Origin: Candidatus Methylomirabilota bacterium
Lineage (GTDB): Bacteria > Methylomirabilota > Methylomirabilia > Methylomirabilales > JACQHM01
Reading direction: 5' to 3'
Length of the DNA stretch: 13,393 nucleotides
NCBI GenBank assembly: GCA_016199025.1
Contig: JACQHM010000094.1
Span: forward strand, 1-13,393
Part shown: positions 12,672-13,393 of the stretch, in pieces
Position numbering within the stretch: position 1 is the first letter of the stretch
Layout of the letters: every line of letters starts with the position of its first letter
The notes under the pieces: model-generated
Databases searched by the model: none
Seen by the model: only the letters and a program-made list of their open reading frames with translations
Told to the model about the DNA's origin: nothing
Made by a program: the position numbers and the translations under genes

Positions 12672-13393
12672 CGTATTTGATCACGGGTGCCCACGGATTC
12701 ATTGGGACGCATCTGACACGAGAATGCCTCCAAGCGGGGATCCGGGTCATCGCCTACGATCTCGTCCGGCCTAGGCGGCCTGAGCCGGGCCTCGAAGGGG
12801 CCGTAGCGGTGGAGGGGGATATCCTGGAACCGACCAAGCTCATCGAGACCATGCAAGTCCATCAGGTCCAAGCGGTCATCCATCTGGCGACCTATGGGGC
12901 CGGTGAGGTCGGGCGGGAGATCGGCCTCGTCAAAGCCGGTGACTACAATCCCCTGAAGGGTGCCGAGGTGAACGTCCTGGGGGCCTTGAACGTCTTCGAG
13001 GCGGCTCGGCTGGCCGGGGTCCGGCGGGTGGTTTACGCCAGTTCCATCGCCGTCTACGGCCCTCCTTCGATCTACGGTGAAAAGACCCCTGATGAGGATG
13101 CCCCCCTCCGCCCCCAGACCCTCTACGGGGCGGCCAAGGCCATGGTCGAGGTCGCAGCCGAGGTCTACCGACGCCGTCACGGCCTGGAGGTCATCGGCCT
13201 CCGCCCGACCTTCGTCTATGGCCCCGGGCGCTGGTACCGGGGGACGGTCCCCTTCGTCGTGGACCTCTTCGAAGGGGCCTTAGCCGGAAGGTCGGTCCGG
13301 ATCGAGGCGGCGGATGTCATGTGGGACATGGTCTATGTGAAGGACGCGGCGCATGCCTTCTTCTTAGCCGCCCAGGTGACAACGCCGGAGCAC
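12668..13393 (+). CDS. NAD-dependent epimerase/dehydratase (extended SDR), 3' truncated
   Basis: The first 242 residues of an extended short-chain dehydrogenase/reductase, the type that acts on nucleotide sugars (PF01370). Visible: the Rossmann nucleotide-binding motif TGAHGFIG (6-13), an acidic residue at the end of strand 2 (AYDLVRP), VIHLATYGAG, NVLGALNVFEAAR, YASSIAVYGP with the catalytic Ser region, and YGAAK with the catalytic Tyr and Lys. LRPTFVYGPGRWYRG and DMVYVKDAAHAFFLA are the usual substrate-domain blocks. No signal peptide is seen, so it is cytoplasmic. The ATG overlaps the propeller stop by 4 bp (ATGA), so it is co-transcribed and probably translationally coupled. The reading frame is open to the last base; the C-terminal part lies outside the window. 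The exact substrate is not determinable. Confidence 0.88.
   Translation, partial: MTYLITGAHGFIGTHLTRECLQAGIRVIAYDLVRPRRPEPGLEGAVAVEGDILEPTKLIETMQVHQVQAVIHLATYGAGEVGREIGLVKAGDYNPLKGAEVNVLGALNVFEAARLAGVRRVVYASSIAVYGPPSIYGEKTPDEDAPLRPQTLYGAAKAMVEVAAEVYRRRHGLEVIGLRPTFVYGPGRWYRGTVPFVVDLFEGALAGRSVRIEAADVMWDMVYVKDAAHAFFLAAQVTTPEH

Overview
The window comes from a fairly GC-rich (about 60 %, judged by eye) Gram-negative bacterium. Evidence for an outer membrane and an active periplasm: an Slp-type outer-membrane lipoprotein, two Tat (twin-arginine) signal peptides, a c-type haem motif on an exported propeller protein, and a MacB-like ABC permease. The mix would fit an uncultured soil or groundwater lineage such as NC10/Methylomirabilota, Rokubacteria or Tectomicrobia, but there is no rRNA or marker gene, so this is a guess. 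The window holds no rRNA, tRNA or CRISPR, and no phage genes or transposase.

Layout. (1) 1-2210, plus strand: the 3' part of a cyclase-family (kynurenine formamidase-like) hydrolase, a strong terminator, then a sigma70-type promoter and a Tat-exported SMP-30/gluconolactonase-family enzyme. (2) 2211-2461: a convergent intergenic stretch holding three palindromic structures. The last looks like a 101-bp MITE with 17-bp terminal inverted repeats and a TTA target duplication; one TTA copy is the stop codon of the neighbouring lipoprotein gene. (3) 2462-7901, minus strand: a tightly packed six-gene operon, in transcription order ABC ATPase, MacB/FtsX-type permease, DUF3299 periplasmic protein, exported HEAT-repeat protein with a CPAC motif, L-aspartate oxidase (nadB), and Slp-family lipoprotein. 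(4) 8104-9690, plus strand: a Tat-exported secernin-like C69 peptidase. (5) 9848-10366, minus strand: a C_GCAxxG_C_C redox protein. (6) 10608-13393, plus strand: an exported 13-repeat TolB-like beta-propeller with one CXXCH haem site, overlapped by 4 bp by an SDR-type sugar-nucleotide epimerase that runs off the window.

Main finding. The two divergent intergenic regions (7902-8103 and 10367-10607) share one promoter architecture. A 19-bp element, TRRGYCRWTYGGTCYATTK, occurs four times, once in front of each of four transcription units. Each copy points toward its gene, each overlaps the first two bases of a -35 hexamer, and each is followed by a 17-bp spacer and a -10 box. The distance between the paired elements differs between the regions by 11 bp, about one helical turn. 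This suggests a small regulon under one unidentified regulator (probably a class-II-type activator) linking the ABC/DUF3299/nadB/slp operon, the C69 peptidase, the C_GCAxxG protein and the cytochrome-propeller/epimerase pair. The ABC operon promoter sits so close to its start codon that the mRNA would be leaderless or nearly so.
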